DNA of 64,000 nucleotides from Calothrix anomala FACHB-343 (GTDB lineage Bacteria; Cyanobacteriota; Cyanobacteriia; Cyanobacteriales; Nostocaceae). The stretch lies in contig NZ_JACJQG010000008.1 of assembly GCF_014696435.1 (NCBI RefSeq), positions 1-64,000 on the forward strand, written 5' to 3'. The notes beneath the pieces were generated by a model. That model was not told where the DNA came from, ran no database searches, and saw only the letters and a list, made by a program, of their open reading frames with translations. Positions 18,465 to 28,200 of the stretch are shown here, one piece after another (positions within the stretch are counted from its first letter, which is position 1; each line of letters starts with the position of its first letter). Both the position numbers and the translations under genes were made by a program.

Positions 18465-19496
18465 ATGATGATGATGCAATGGATTCTGCCGATTGTATTT
18501 CTTCTTGCTGGCTTACTAGCGGGAATAATTGGGGAAAAGTTTATCTTCAAGAAATTGAAAGTATTTGTCAGCAATACCAAGATTCCTGGAAGTGAAATTA
18601 TATTTTCCTCCCTGCATCGCATGACTTTTATTTGGTTTGCCCTTGCAGGATTTTCGGCAGCGATTCTGAGTGCGCCAATTAAGCCAGATATTGCTAATTT
18701 ACTGCAAAAATCTATTACTGTAATTGTACTTTACTCAGTCACGTTAGTTTTGGCAAGGTTGAGTGCTGGGTTTGTCAATGTATTTACCCACAGAACTGAA
18801 GGCGTATCCGCTTCACTACTTTCTAATATTGCTAAGGTTGCTGTGATTGTTCTCGGTTCATTGATTTTATTGCAAACTGTCGGTGTGGAAATTACACCGA
18901 TTGTCACTACATTAGGTATTAGCGGTTTGGCGGTTGGTTTAGCGCTTAAGGATACTTTAGAAAATTTATTTTCTGGGTTTTATTTAATCATTTCTAAGCA
19001 AGTGAGAACTGGAGATTACGTCAAGCTAGCAGATAATCATGAAGGATATGTGATAGATATTTCTTGGCGGAATACGACTATTAGAGAACTTTCTAATAAT
19101 GTGATAATTGTGCCTAATTCTAAATTAGGTTCGGCAATTTTTATTAATTATCATTTACCAGTCAAGGAAATTACTTTAACGCTGAATGTTGGGGTTGATT
19201 ACGAGAGCGATTTGGAGCATGTTGAAAAAGTGACTGTGCAAGTTGCTAAGGAAGTAATGCAAGAGATTGCACCACAATTAATTGCTAATGAACCTTATAT
19301 TAGGTTCCATAAATTTGGTGATTTTAGTATAGATTTTACTCTTTATATGCGCGTTAATGAATTTTTTGATCAGCGCATTGGCAGACATTTATTTATTAAG
19401 AAGTTACACAAACGCTATCAACAAGAAGGAATTAAAATACCTTTTCCAGCTAGGGAATTATATATGCAAGAGAATTCTGCCAGAATTGAAGGTTAA
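18465..19496 (+). CDS. MscS-family mechanosensitive channel
   Basis: A 343-aa inner-membrane channel that would open on osmotic down-shock. It has hydrophobic segments at about 5-22, 45-65, 80-100 and 120-140, then the pore-lining helix VTTLGISGLAVGLALKDTLENLFSGF and the beta domain (VRTGDYVKL, WRNTTIRE, VPNSKLG). The C-terminal alpha/beta domain is complete. Four ATG codons in a row follow a TTG; I use the first ATG, but any of the four could serve. No clear Shine-Dalgarno is visible. Confidence 0.9.
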   Translation: MMMMQWILPIVFLLAGLLAGIIGEKFIFKKLKVFVSNTKIPGSEIIFSSLHRMTFIWFALAGFSAAILSAPIKPDIANLLQKSITVIVLYSVTLVLARLSAGFVNVFTHRTEGVSASLLSNIAKVAVIVLGSLILLQTVGVEITPIVTTLGISGLAVGLALKDTLENLFSGFYLIISKQVRTGDYVKLADNHEGYVIDISWRNTTIRELSNNVIIVPNSKLGSAIFINYHLPVKEITLTLNVGVDYESDLEHVEKVTVQVAKEVMQEIAPQLIANEPYIRFHKFGDFSIDFTLYMRVNEFFDQRIGRHLFIKKLHKRYQQEGIKIPFPARELYMQENSARIEG

Positions 19497-19559
19497 TGAG
19501 GATTAAAGAAATATTTTCACCATTTTGTGGTATTGGTGCGGGGTTTTTGGGCTAACTGA

Positions 19560-19930
19560 TTGCTTTCTCAACCGCTTGACGATTTCTTTAAATTAGGGAC
19601 TCATTTTTAAATTTTGAGTAAACGAAAAGGCTGATTACTTGCTCATTTAGATGTTTTAAGTAGGCAAAAAGCCATTTCACTTACTTAAAAAGCCTTATCG
19701 CTTACTCAAAAAGCCTTATTGCTTTCTAATTTTGGTGTTTTCCGCAAGCAAAAAGCCATTTCACTTACTCAAAAAGCTTTATTGCTTTCTCATTTCGGTG
19801 AATCACGCACTCATTTTGGTGTTTTCCGCAGATAAAAAGCCTTATTGCTGACTCATTTCGGTAAATTACGCAATCATTTTGGTATTTTGCGCAAGTGTTT
19901 GGGTTGATTAGTTGCTCAAAAAGTGTAACG
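19560..19930. repeat. Word-like array of 19-23 nt units (copy 1)
   Basis: About 370 bp built from recurring short words: CTTACTCAAAAAGCCTTATTG, CTCATTTCGGTGAA, CTCATTTTGGTGTTTTCCGC, AAAAAGCCATTTCA. Two unit types alternate irregularly, with single-base changes between copies. The same words occur inverted at 58855-59165. It lies between the convergent ends of the MscS and SLH genes. It is not a CRISPR array: there is no constant repeat and no unique spacer. Confidence 0.75.
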
Positions 19931-19985
19931 TTGAAGAACAAGCTACATAGTAGCTACGCTTTCTAGTTTTTTGCGATCGCATTAT

Positions 19986-20195
19986 GTAAAAATAGCCTCT
20001 GTCTTAGCTTTGTTGTCCCTCTTGGAATTCATTCCAAGGCTAATAGTCCAAGTAGGGGCGGGTTAAGCGAGATAGTCGTGAATTATTGGAGCATATCTGT
20101 GAACCCGCCCCTACTGAAGTAGACTCAAGATTTTGAGGATATTTTAGTCATCTTGAGATGACTTTGGCTATAAGCAAGGAACTTCAGTTCCTTGC
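19986..20195. repeat. Mosaic palindrome-chain element (copy A, interrupted)
   Basis: The element starts TAAAAATAGCCTCTGTCTTAG and contains consecutive hairpins: CTTGGAATTCATTCCAAG, an interrupted GTCTAC/GTAGAC hairpin, AGTCATCTTGAGATGACT and GCAAGGAACTTCAGTTCCTT. Copies B, C and D lie at 24608, 58668 and 50681. Arms GGCTAATAGTCCAAGT and ACTTTGGCTATAAGC can pair to enclose the middle hairpins. No ORF is present. Confidence 0.75.
20052..20114. repeat. 63-bp GTAGGGGC element nested in copy A
   Basis: GTAGGGGCGGGTT and AACCCGCCCCTAC form perfect 13-bp ends around a 37-bp interior. It interrupts the GTCTAC/GTAGAC hairpin of the palindrome-chain element that is intact in copies B and C. A same-sized relative lies at 28441-28504. 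Confidence 0.7.
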
Positions 20196-20225
20196 GAGAC
20201 AAAGGCTTTCACGTGATTTTAATAA

Positions 20226-21917
20226 TTATTTCTTACCGGGGATGCGTCCATCTTCATCATTACTACCGCCGTGAGGACGAGAATTACCAGGGTCGCAACC
20301 TTCTGCACCATTTCCTATACCTTGGTTACAATTAGGGCGTGGTTTTTTATCGTCTCCCTCAATTGCGCCTTGGTTGAGAACTTGAGAACGTTGCACTCTT
20401 TCTACTGCATACTGAGAGGAGATATCGGCTACTTCACCAGTGCTGACTAATGATTTATATATCAAAGCAGTCACTTCCGCTCTGGTTGCTACTTTATCAG
20501 CATTCAGGGTTTGAACATCTGGATAGTTCACAACAATACCCCGTTGTGTAAGTGCTGCGATCGCATTTCGTACATCGCTACGAATTGCAGTAGCATCACT
20601 ATAGGCTGCCAAAATTGTTTCGCTAGAACCAGTAAATGTATAGTTGAGTCCTTTGGCTATGGCTAGCAGTACTTCTAAGCGAGAAAGACTTTGCGCCGGA
20701 TTGAATTGATTATCGGAAACGGAAATAAAACCTGTAGAATAAGCTTCGCGGATAGCACTATAAGCCCAGTGCTTGGTAGAAACATCGCGGAAACTAACGG
20801 GATTGCGCACTGTAACTTTCTCAAAAGCCTGACTCAACATCGCTGCAAATTGGGCGCGAGTCAACTGTTCATCAGGACGGAAATTACCATCGGGAAAGCC
20901 TTGGATAATTTGTAATGCGGCTAATTCAGCAATAAATTCTCTCGCCCAGTGGCTTTGTGGCACATCGTTAAACCTAACTTGAACGCTGTTGTCTAAGCCA
21001 ATTTCGCGATATTTCAACATCATCTGGCTGACATTATAAACAGAATTGTTATTATTGCCAACTTCAATGAGTTCTACCAGTTCCCCTGGTGTAGATTTCA
21101 ACGCAGAAGCCATAGAGGAACTGAAGATAGTACTTGATTGACGCAAAACGCTGTATTCACCTTGAGTAAAGGAGGTAGGATAAACACAGTTTGCGGGAAT
21201 TGTTGACCAACCTTGAACTTTAAATTGGCTAACGCTGATGTTTCGCGAACTTCTAAAGAAGGTAACGCGCTGATTGCTGACTTGGCTGAAATAGTCGTAA
21301 GTGGTGCTACCTGCATCAATTTTGCCATCGGAGTTGGCATCAGCACCATATATAGTACGCACAACTTTGTATTCGCTGGGGTTAGCAGCCAGAATTAAAT
21401 TCACTGTGGTTTTGGCTGCTAAACATTCAAATTCGCTATAGCCAATAAAGCGGTTTTGATTATCATACAACCGCACGACGACGCGATCGCCTGCTTTTAA
21501 ACCCTTCACAAATTTGGCTTTTTGCTGAATTTTGTACTTGTAATCGCCTAAAAATCTTTCTTTTAAATAGCCTTTGCCACGTTTACTCTTCACAGAAACG
21601 CGGGTGATGACTTCGGACATTTTACCCGCAGGTTGCCAAATTTTCAGGGTGACACCTTTATTTTTCTTGTGAATGCGGTTTTTGTCGTCGTCGTCATCGT
21701 CGTCATCGTCGTCGTCGTCATCATCGTCATCGTCGTCATCATCGCGAGAATTATCAGCTACCAATTGTTTCTCTGCGTAATTGCTGACATTTGACTCACC
21801 AGAATTAGATAAACCTGATGTCGCAAAAGTTGGCGATATCGGTAAAAATGTCACTACAACAGCAGCTATAACAAATTTACTCCAGTAAGCTAAATAACTC
21901 CGATTTGTGTGTTTCAT
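20226..21917 (-). CDS. Secreted SLH-domain protein with poly-aspartate tract
   Basis: A 563-aa exported protein: signal peptide at about 1-33 (FVIAAVVVTFLPISPTFATS), then an unbroken run of about 20 Asp near residue 60 encoded by a GTC/ATC trinucleotide repeat, then a Lys-rich stretch. Three SLH domains occupy about 315-500 (FNDVPQSHWA, FRDVSTKHWA, and a more diverged third ending ATRAEVTALIYK). The tail has the NQGIGNGAEGCDPGNS motif seen in various cyanobacterial surface proteins. SLH domains bind pyruvylated wall polymer, and csaB lies at 2.9 kb. The Asp run could bind calcium. Substrate or structural role is unknown. Confidence 0.85.
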   Translation of the reverse strand: MKHTNRSYLAYWSKFVIAAVVVTFLPISPTFATSGLSNSGESNVSNYAEKQLVADNSRDDDDDDDDDDDDDDDDDDDDKNRIHKKNKGVTLKIWQPAGKMSEVITRVSVKSKRGKGYLKERFLGDYKYKIQQKAKFVKGLKAGDRVVVRLYDNQNRFIGYSEFECLAAKTTVNLILAANPSEYKVVRTIYGADANSDGKIDAGSTTYDYFSQVSNQRVTFFRSSRNISVSQFKVQGWSTIPANCVYPTSFTQGEYSVLRQSSTIFSSSMASALKSTPGELVELIEVGNNNNSVYNVSQMMLKYREIGLDNSVQVRFNDVPQSHWAREFIAELAALQIIQGFPDGNFRPDEQLTRAQFAAMLSQAFEKVTVRNPVSFRDVSTKHWAYSAIREAYSTGFISVSDNQFNPAQSLSRLEVLLAIAKGLNYTFTGSSETILAAYSDATAIRSDVRNAIAALTQRGIVVNYPDVQTLNADKVATRAEVTALIYKSLVSTGEVADISSQYAVERVQRSQVLNQGAIEGDDKKPRPNCNQGIGNGAEGCDPGNSRPHGGSNDEDGRIPGKK

Positions 21918-22287
21918 CTCAGTTCATACCAATGGCTACTAGGTTACAAAAGCCTAAATTAGGCTGTTAATGCTTATCCCTTGTTGAGGACACCATTAAG
22001 ATAGCCTAAAAAAGACACACTTTATGCACAGGATTTATACTTACTACTTAGAAGCAAAATGCATAACATTGTTCCAGTTATAGCTACAAATATTGCCAGA
22101 TAATTTGATTTAAACTTAAGTGCCAATTATCACCAGAATTTTATCTGCTCATATGGGTTAATACATAAATCGGCAGATGATAACAGCAGTCTTAATTTCA
22201 GCGATCGCAATGAAGACTAGAATGTTGTTTAAAATTCTCGCAGGCGGGAGATATTACTATAAAGACAATACTTTAGGAATCTTAATA

Positions 22288-23178
22288 ATGAATTTAACGA
22301 CCCAGCAGTCGCCTTCTGTGACTTTGGAAAAATACTTTTGGACTTGGCGCGGCTATAAAATTCAGTACACTGTCATGGGTTCAGGACAACCTTTGGTGTT
22401 GGTTCATGGGTTTGGCGCTTCTATTGGACACTGGCGCAAGAATATTCCCGTTTTAGCAAACGCAGGTTATCAAGTCTTTGCGGTGGATTTGTTGGGTTTT
22501 GGCGGTTCTGAGAAAGCACCGATTAATTACACCCTGGAAGTTTGGGTAGAACTTCTCAAAGATTTTTGGATAGCACACATCAAACAACCTGCCGTATTTA
22601 TCGGTAATTCCATTGGTGCATTAATTAGCTTAATGGTACTGGCAGAACATCCAGAAATTGCTGCGGGTGGTGTTTTAATTAACTCGGCTGGGGGTTTGAG
22701 TCATCGTCCCCATGAATTGAACCCACCTTTACGGGTGGTGATGGCAGCTTTTAATAGAGTAGTGCGATCGCCAATTACAGGCAAATTTGTCTTTAACCGC
22801 ATCCGTCAAAAATCCCAAATTCGCCGCACTCTTTATCAGGTGTACCGCAACCGCGAAGCTGTTACCGATGAATTGGTCGATTTACTTTATACCCCAGCTT
22901 GTGATCCAGGTGCGCAACAAGTCTTTGCATCAATTCTCACAGCGCCTCCTGGGCCTACTCCTGGGGAACTTTTGCCCAAAGTCGAACGTCCTTTATTAGT
23001 AATTTGGGGTGCTGACGATCCTTGGACACCAATTACGGGAGCAAAGATTTACGAAGAAGCGCGGGAGAATGGTAAAACCATCACAATTATCCCCATTCCC
23101 AACGCTGGTCATTGTCCCCATGATGAAGTTCCTGATATTGTCAATTCCCAAATTGTGGATTGGCTAGCGCAAAGGTGA
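22288..23178 (+). CDS. Alpha/beta-fold hydrolase
   Basis: A protein of about 296 aa with the alpha/beta-hydrolase core. The oxyanion segment is LVHGFGASIGHW, the nucleophile elbow is GNSIGA (Ser), the acid is in WGADDPWTP and the His is in NAGHCPHDE. The triad is therefore complete. Relatives include haloperoxidase-like and chlorophyll-related esterases; the substrate cannot be told. I start at ATG 22288 (MNLTTQQS), since the family begins shortly before YFWTWRGYKIQY. An upstream in-frame ATG at 22177 would add 37 residues of unlike composition. Confidence 0.85.
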   Translation: MNLTTQQSPSVTLEKYFWTWRGYKIQYTVMGSGQPLVLVHGFGASIGHWRKNIPVLANAGYQVFAVDLLGFGGSEKAPINYTLEVWVELLKDFWIAHIKQPAVFIGNSIGALISLMVLAEHPEIAAGGVLINSAGGLSHRPHELNPPLRVVMAAFNRVVRSPITGKFVFNRIRQKSQIRRTLYQVYRNREAVTDELVDLLYTPACDPGAQQVFASILTAPPGPTPGELLPKVERPLLVIWGADDPWTPITGAKIYEEARENGKTITIIPIPNAGHCPHDEVPDIVNSQIVDWLAQR

Positions 23179-23268
23179 TGATTTCCGCGCATAGATATCT
23201 TTAAGATGTCTATGCGTCTTTGTGATATTAAGTCTGAGGTAACTCCAAAAAATGAATTATTCTGTTTT

Positions 23269-23333
23269 GTTGACGGTTGACTGTTGACTGTTGACGGTTG
23301 ACTGTTGACGGTTGACTGTTGACTGTTGACTGT
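23269..23333. repeat. Heptamer tandem repeat (GTTGACG/GTTGACT)
   Basis: Nine heptamers, a mix of GTTGACG, GTTGACT and TGTTGAC phases, in the 296-bp spacer between the hydrolase and kinase genes. STRR-type, no coding potential. Confidence 0.8.
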
Positions 23334-23474
23334 GAACAATAACAATGGAATATTTTTTAATTGGAATTTTCTTAACTTTTGTCAATCCACATTCACCAAA
23401 AAAGTCTGAAGTCTCTCCAATAAATAATAACTTCAGTCTTTATTCGCTAAATTAAATGAGTGTGGTAGTTATCT

Positions 23475-24536
23475 ATGGAACTTGATGTGCGCAATGGATA
23501 TCAAGGGGATATACCCTTTAATAAATATCCAGACTTTTCTCAGCATGGCTATCAAGTTCTCCAAGAATTAGGACGCAATCGGGAAGCAGGACGTACTACT
23601 TATTTAGCGCAGACAATCAAGACTAATCAAAAAGTAGTAATTAAAGAGTTTCGGCTTACCCATGCGATTGCTGATTTGTCTGGTGTAAAAGCTTATGAAC
23701 GAGAAATTCAGATTCTGCAACAACTAAATCATCCCCAGATTCCCCGCTATCTCGATTGTTTTGCAACAGCAGGGAATTTTTATATGTTGCAAGAATATAA
23801 AAACGCTTTATCTTTAGGATTACAACGGAAATTTGAACCGGAAGAAGTAAAGCAAATAGCGATTTCTCTATTAGAGATTTTAATGTATCTGCAACAGCGA
23901 GTTAACCCAATTATTCATCGGGATATTAAACCAGAAAATATTTTAGTTGATGAGAAGCTTAATGCTTATTTAGTAGATTTTGGTTTGGCACAGAACCAAG
24001 GTGAAAAAATGACTCTCAGCAGTTTAACAGAAGGAACACCAGGTTTCATATCACCGGAAGAATATTTTGGTTATTCTCTCACCGCCGCATCAGATTTATA
24101 TAGTTTAGGAGTAACTTTGATTTGTTTAATCACTCATACTCGCGCAGGAGATATTCATAAGTTAATTAATCCCGAATATCGCGGGAATTTTCAGCATAAA
24201 TTATCGCCCAAAATCAGCCCATACTTTAAAGCTTGGTTGTTAAAGATGGTGGCACATAAACGCCAGCATCGCTATGCAAATGCAGCCGCAGCCTTAACAG
24301 CTTTGAAACCGATTGCAGCAATTGGTAATGGTACTGCTTTAGAAACTTTAACGGCTGCTGTTAAAAGTAGAAAAAAAAGTTTTGTCTTCGGACTCGCTAC
24401 TTTAGGTACTTTAGCATTAGCTGGGAAAAATTTAGCGATCGCACAATCAGCAGTTATCAATACACAAGTACTAGAAGCAAGCGATCGCGCCAGTTTAAAC
24501 TCCCACTTAAATCGTTTACAGAAAACTAGACATTAA
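23475..24536 (+). CDS. Serine/threonine protein kinase (Hanks type)
   Basis: A 353-aa kinase. The kinase domain (about 20-285) has a modified glycine loop (LGRNREAGRTTYLA), the ATP-binding Lys in VVIKEF, the catalytic loop HRDIKPEN, the metal-binding DFG in LVDFGLA, and an APE-like SPEE. All catalytic residues are present, so it should be active. The C-terminus has a short hydrophobic stretch (FVFGLATLGTLALAG), possibly a membrane anchor, and then a short tail. Such kinases often sit near WD40 proteins in filamentous cyanobacteria, as here (25.3 kb), but the two are separated by a 720-bp repeat-filled spacer. Confidence 0.92.
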   Translation: MELDVRNGYQGDIPFNKYPDFSQHGYQVLQELGRNREAGRTTYLAQTIKTNQKVVIKEFRLTHAIADLSGVKAYEREIQILQQLNHPQIPRYLDCFATAGNFYMLQEYKNALSLGLQRKFEPEEVKQIAISLLEILMYLQQRVNPIIHRDIKPENILVDEKLNAYLVDFGLAQNQGEKMTLSSLTEGTPGFISPEEYFGYSLTAASDLYSLGVTLICLITHTRAGDIHKLINPEYRGNFQHKLSPKISPYFKAWLLKMVAHKRQHRYANAAAALTALKPIAAIGNGTALETLTAAVKSRKKSFVFGLATLGTLALAGKNLAIAQSAVINTQVLEASDRASLNSHLNRLQKTRH

Positions 24537-24607
24537 ATCAACGAGTTTGCTGTAATTATAACTATAAATTCTCATAAATCACTGTAGAGACACAATATTA
24601 TTTACTT

Positions 24608-24755
24608 GTGTCAAATTAACGTAAAACTCAATTACCGCAAGGAACTGAAGTTCCTTGCTCATAGCCAAAGTCATCTCAAGATGACGAGATATCCTCAACA
24701 TCTTTAGTCTACTTTAGTAGACTTGAGCTATGAGCCTGAGAATTCATTCTCAGGC
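24608..24755. repeat. Mosaic palindrome-chain element (copy B)
   Basis: It starts GTGTCAAATTAACGTAAAAC, then hairpins AAGGAACTGAAGTTCCTT, AGTCATCTCAAGATGAC, GTCTACTTTAGTAGAC and CCTGAGAATTCATTCTCAGG. Arms GCTCATAGCCAAAGT and ACTTGAGCTATGAGC enclose the middle hairpins. Its hairpin order is the reverse of copy A, though the GTGTCAA end is shared with copies C and D. Confidence 0.75.
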
Positions 24756-24871
24756 GGTTAGGAAATTTAGAGCAAAGTTATTTCTAGCTTCGGTTAAGAC
24801 CAATCAATTTACTGTTCAAATCCTGTATTTTAGGACAATGAACAGCATTATCACAACAAAATCTTAGTTTA

Positions 24872-25095
24872 GAACTCGGCGTTTCGCGTTCCGAACTCGA
24901 AGTTTTATATTTTGAACTTGGCGTTTCGCGTTCCAAACTCGAAGTTTCATGTTCCGAACTCGGAGTTTCGTGTTCCGAACTCGAAGTTTCATGTTCCAAA
25001 CTCGGAGTTTCGTGTTTTGAACTTGAAGTTTCATGCTTTGAACTCGGAGTTTCCTATTCCGAACTCGAAGTTTCCTGTTCTGAACTTGTAGTTCC
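24872..25095. repeat. 21-bp repeat array upstream of the WD40 gene
   Basis: About eleven 21-bp units of the form GAACTCGAAGTTTCATGTTCC, with variants GAACTCGGAGTTTCGTGTTCC. All three minus frames stay open, giving false ORFs with heptads such as SSEHETP. A second array of the same family lies on the far side of the WD40 gene (28582-28782). STRR-like CCTTCTGCC words close it. Confidence 0.8.
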
Positions 25096-25258
25096 TTCTG
25101 CCCTCTGCCTCCTGCCTTCTGCCTTCTAAAAAATACGGAGATTTTTTCAGAAATTAACTCGGATTTCTCTGTAGAAAATATTTTTGCGATCGCGTGGGAA
25201 TTAAAATAAGTCCTAATTCCTAATTGATATATCTCATCTGCCATCCCGCCTAGAACTT

Positions 25259-28200
25259 ATGACAAAGTACCAGTATCAAGTCGGGGGAAGTTTGCCCCAA
25301 GATGCACCAACTTATGTCAGACGACAAGCTGACGATGACATCTATGCAGGCTTGACGCAGGGTGAGTTTTGTTATGTCCTCAATTCGCGGCAGATGGGCA
25401 AGTCTAGTTTGCGGGTGCAGGTGATGCGGCGCTTACAAGATGAGGGGTTTGCCTGTGCTGCTATTGATATTACCGCGATCGGGACAGCAGATATTACCCC
25501 AGAACAGTGGTATGCGGGGGTAATTGATAGCTTGGTGGGAAGTTTGAATCTTTATACCAGCTTTGATTTAGAAACTTGGTGGACTGAGAACGGTTTGCTG
25601 TCGCCTGTGCAGCGTTTGAGTAAGTTTCTGGAAACGGTATTACTCAAAATAATTACTGAGAAGATAGTAATTTTTATTGACGAAATCGACAGTATTCTCA
25701 GTCTTGCGTTCAACCTTGATGATTTTTTTGCCGTAATTCGCGACTGCTATAACCGCAGAGCCACCCATGCTGATTATAATCGCCTGACTTTTGCTTTGAT
25801 TGGGGTGTCTACCCCCTCAGATTTAATTCAAGATAAACAACGCACTCCTTTTAATATTGGGCGGGCAATTGATTTAACTGGTTTTCAATTGCATGAAGCG
25901 GAACCTTTAGCGCGGGGTTTGGCGGCGGTGGGCGATTCTGGGGAATTGATGCAGGCGGTGTTGGCTTGGACAGGGGGACAGCCGTTTTTGACGCAGAAGG
26001 TTTGTAAGTTAGTAGTGGGGGAAGGAGGCAGGGGGCAGGGGGCAGGGAGCAGGGGGCAGGGGGCAGGGAGCAGGGGGCAGGGAGCAGGGGGACAAGGAGA
26101 AGAAGAATCTAAAATCCAAAATCCAAAATCCAAAATTGAATTGTGGGTTGAGGATTTGGTGAGGCGGCGGATTATTGAGAATTGGGAGGCGCAGGATGAG
26201 CCGGAGCATTTGAAGACGATTCGCGACAGGATTATGGCGAGGGGGGAAGAGAGGACTGGCAGGTTGTTGGCGTTGTGTCAGCAGATTGCGCAGCAGGGGG
26301 AAATTGCGGCTGATGATAGTGCTGAACAAACGGAGTTGCGGTTAACCGGATTGGTGGTGAAGCGGGATGGGAAGCTGCGAATTTATAACCGGATTTATGC
26401 TGAGGTATTTAAGCAAGAATGGAGTGAAAAGCTTTTGGCAAAGCTGCGCCCCTATTCTGATGCTTTTAATGCTTGGGTGGAGTCGCAACAACAAGATGAG
26501 TCGCGGTTATTGCGGGGAAAGACTTTGCAGGATGCTCAAGAATGGGCGACGGGTAAAAGTTTAAGCGATTTGGATTATCGGTTTTTGGCTGCTAGTCAGG
26601 AATTAGAAAAGCGCGATGTGCAAAGGCGTTTGGAAACTGAAGAACAGGCGAAGCAAGTTTTGGCAGAGGCGAACCGCAAAGCTAATCGGCGGATTCAAGT
26701 TGGTTCTGTGGTGCTGGGTTTGGCGGTGGTGGGGGCGGTAGCATCGTTAATGTTGGCTCAATATCAATTAGGGCAAGCACGAGTAGCTGATGAAGAGCGA
26801 AAAATTGCTTTAAAGGCTACCAAATTAGAACAAGATGGCACAAATGCGTTGCGAGTGTTTGATACTTCAGGGGAAATAAAGGGTTTGCTGTTAGCAATGC
26901 AGGCAGTAAAAACCTTAAAAACTTTGGTCAAGGATAAACAACCTTTAGCAGAATATCCGGCATACAGCCCTTTGTTTAATTTACAGAAAATTGTATTTGA
27001 TATTCGCGAACAAAATAGTTTAGAAAAGCATACCGATTCGGTCAACAGCGTCGTCTTCAGCCCCGATGGCAAAACTTTAGCTTCCGCCAGTGGTGACAAC
27101 ACCATCAAATTGTGGAATCGGGACACGGGCAAAGAAATTTCCACCATGACTGGGCATAGCGATTGGGTCAACAGCGTCGTCTTCAGCCCCGATGGCAAAA
27201 CTTTAGCTTCCGCCAGTGGTGACAACACCATCAAATTGTGGAATCGGGAGACGGGCAAAGAAATTTCCACCATGACTGGGCATAGCGATTGGGTCAACAG
27301 CGTCGTCTTCAGCCCCGATGGCAAAACTTTAGCTTCCGCCAGTGTTGACAACACCATCAAATTGTGGAATCGGGAGACGGGCAAAGAAATTTCCACCATG
27401 ACTGGGCATAGCGATTCGGTCATCAGCGTCGTCTTCAGCCCCGATGGCAAAACTTTAGCTTCCGCCAGTGGTGACAACACCATCAAATTGTGGAATCGGG
27501 ACACAGGCAAAGAAATTTCCACCATGACTGGGCATAGCGATTCGGTCATCAGCGTCGTCTTCAGCCCCGATGGCAAAACTTTAGCTTCCGCCAGTGGTGA
27601 CAAGACCATCAAATTGTGGAATCGGGAGACGGGCAAAGAAATTTCCACCATGACTGGGCATAGCGATTCGGTCAGAAGCGTCGTCTTCAGCCCCGATGGC
27701 AAAACTTTAGCTTCCGCCAGTGGTGACAAGACCATCAAATTGTGGAATCGGGAGACGGGCAAAGAAATTTCCACCATGACTGGGCATAGCGATTCGGTCA
27801 GAAGCGTCGTCTTCAGCCCCGATGGCAAAACTTTAGCTTCCGCCAGTGGTGACAAGACCATCAAATTGTGGAATCGGGAGACGGGCAAAGAAATTTCCAC
27901 CATGACTGGGCATAGCGATTCGGTCAACAGCGTCGTCTTCAGCCCCGATGGCAAAACTTTAGCTTCCGCCAGTGGTGACAACACCATCAAATTGTGGAAT
28001 CGGGAGACGGGCAAAGAAATTTCCACCATGACTGGGCATAGCGATTGGGTCAACAGCGTCGTCTTCAGCCCCGATGGCAAAACTTTAGCTTCCGCCAGTG
28101 TTGACAACACCATCAAATTGTGGAATCGGGAGACGGGCAAAGAAATTTCCACCATGACTGGGCATAGCGCACCTGTCAACAGCGTCGTCTTCAGCCCCGA

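Noticed and set aside
24784-25244. Overlapping minus-strand ORFs with EHETSSS-type heptads
   Set aside because: They are the 21-bp repeat array read in open frames; 21 is a multiple of three, so stops never appear.
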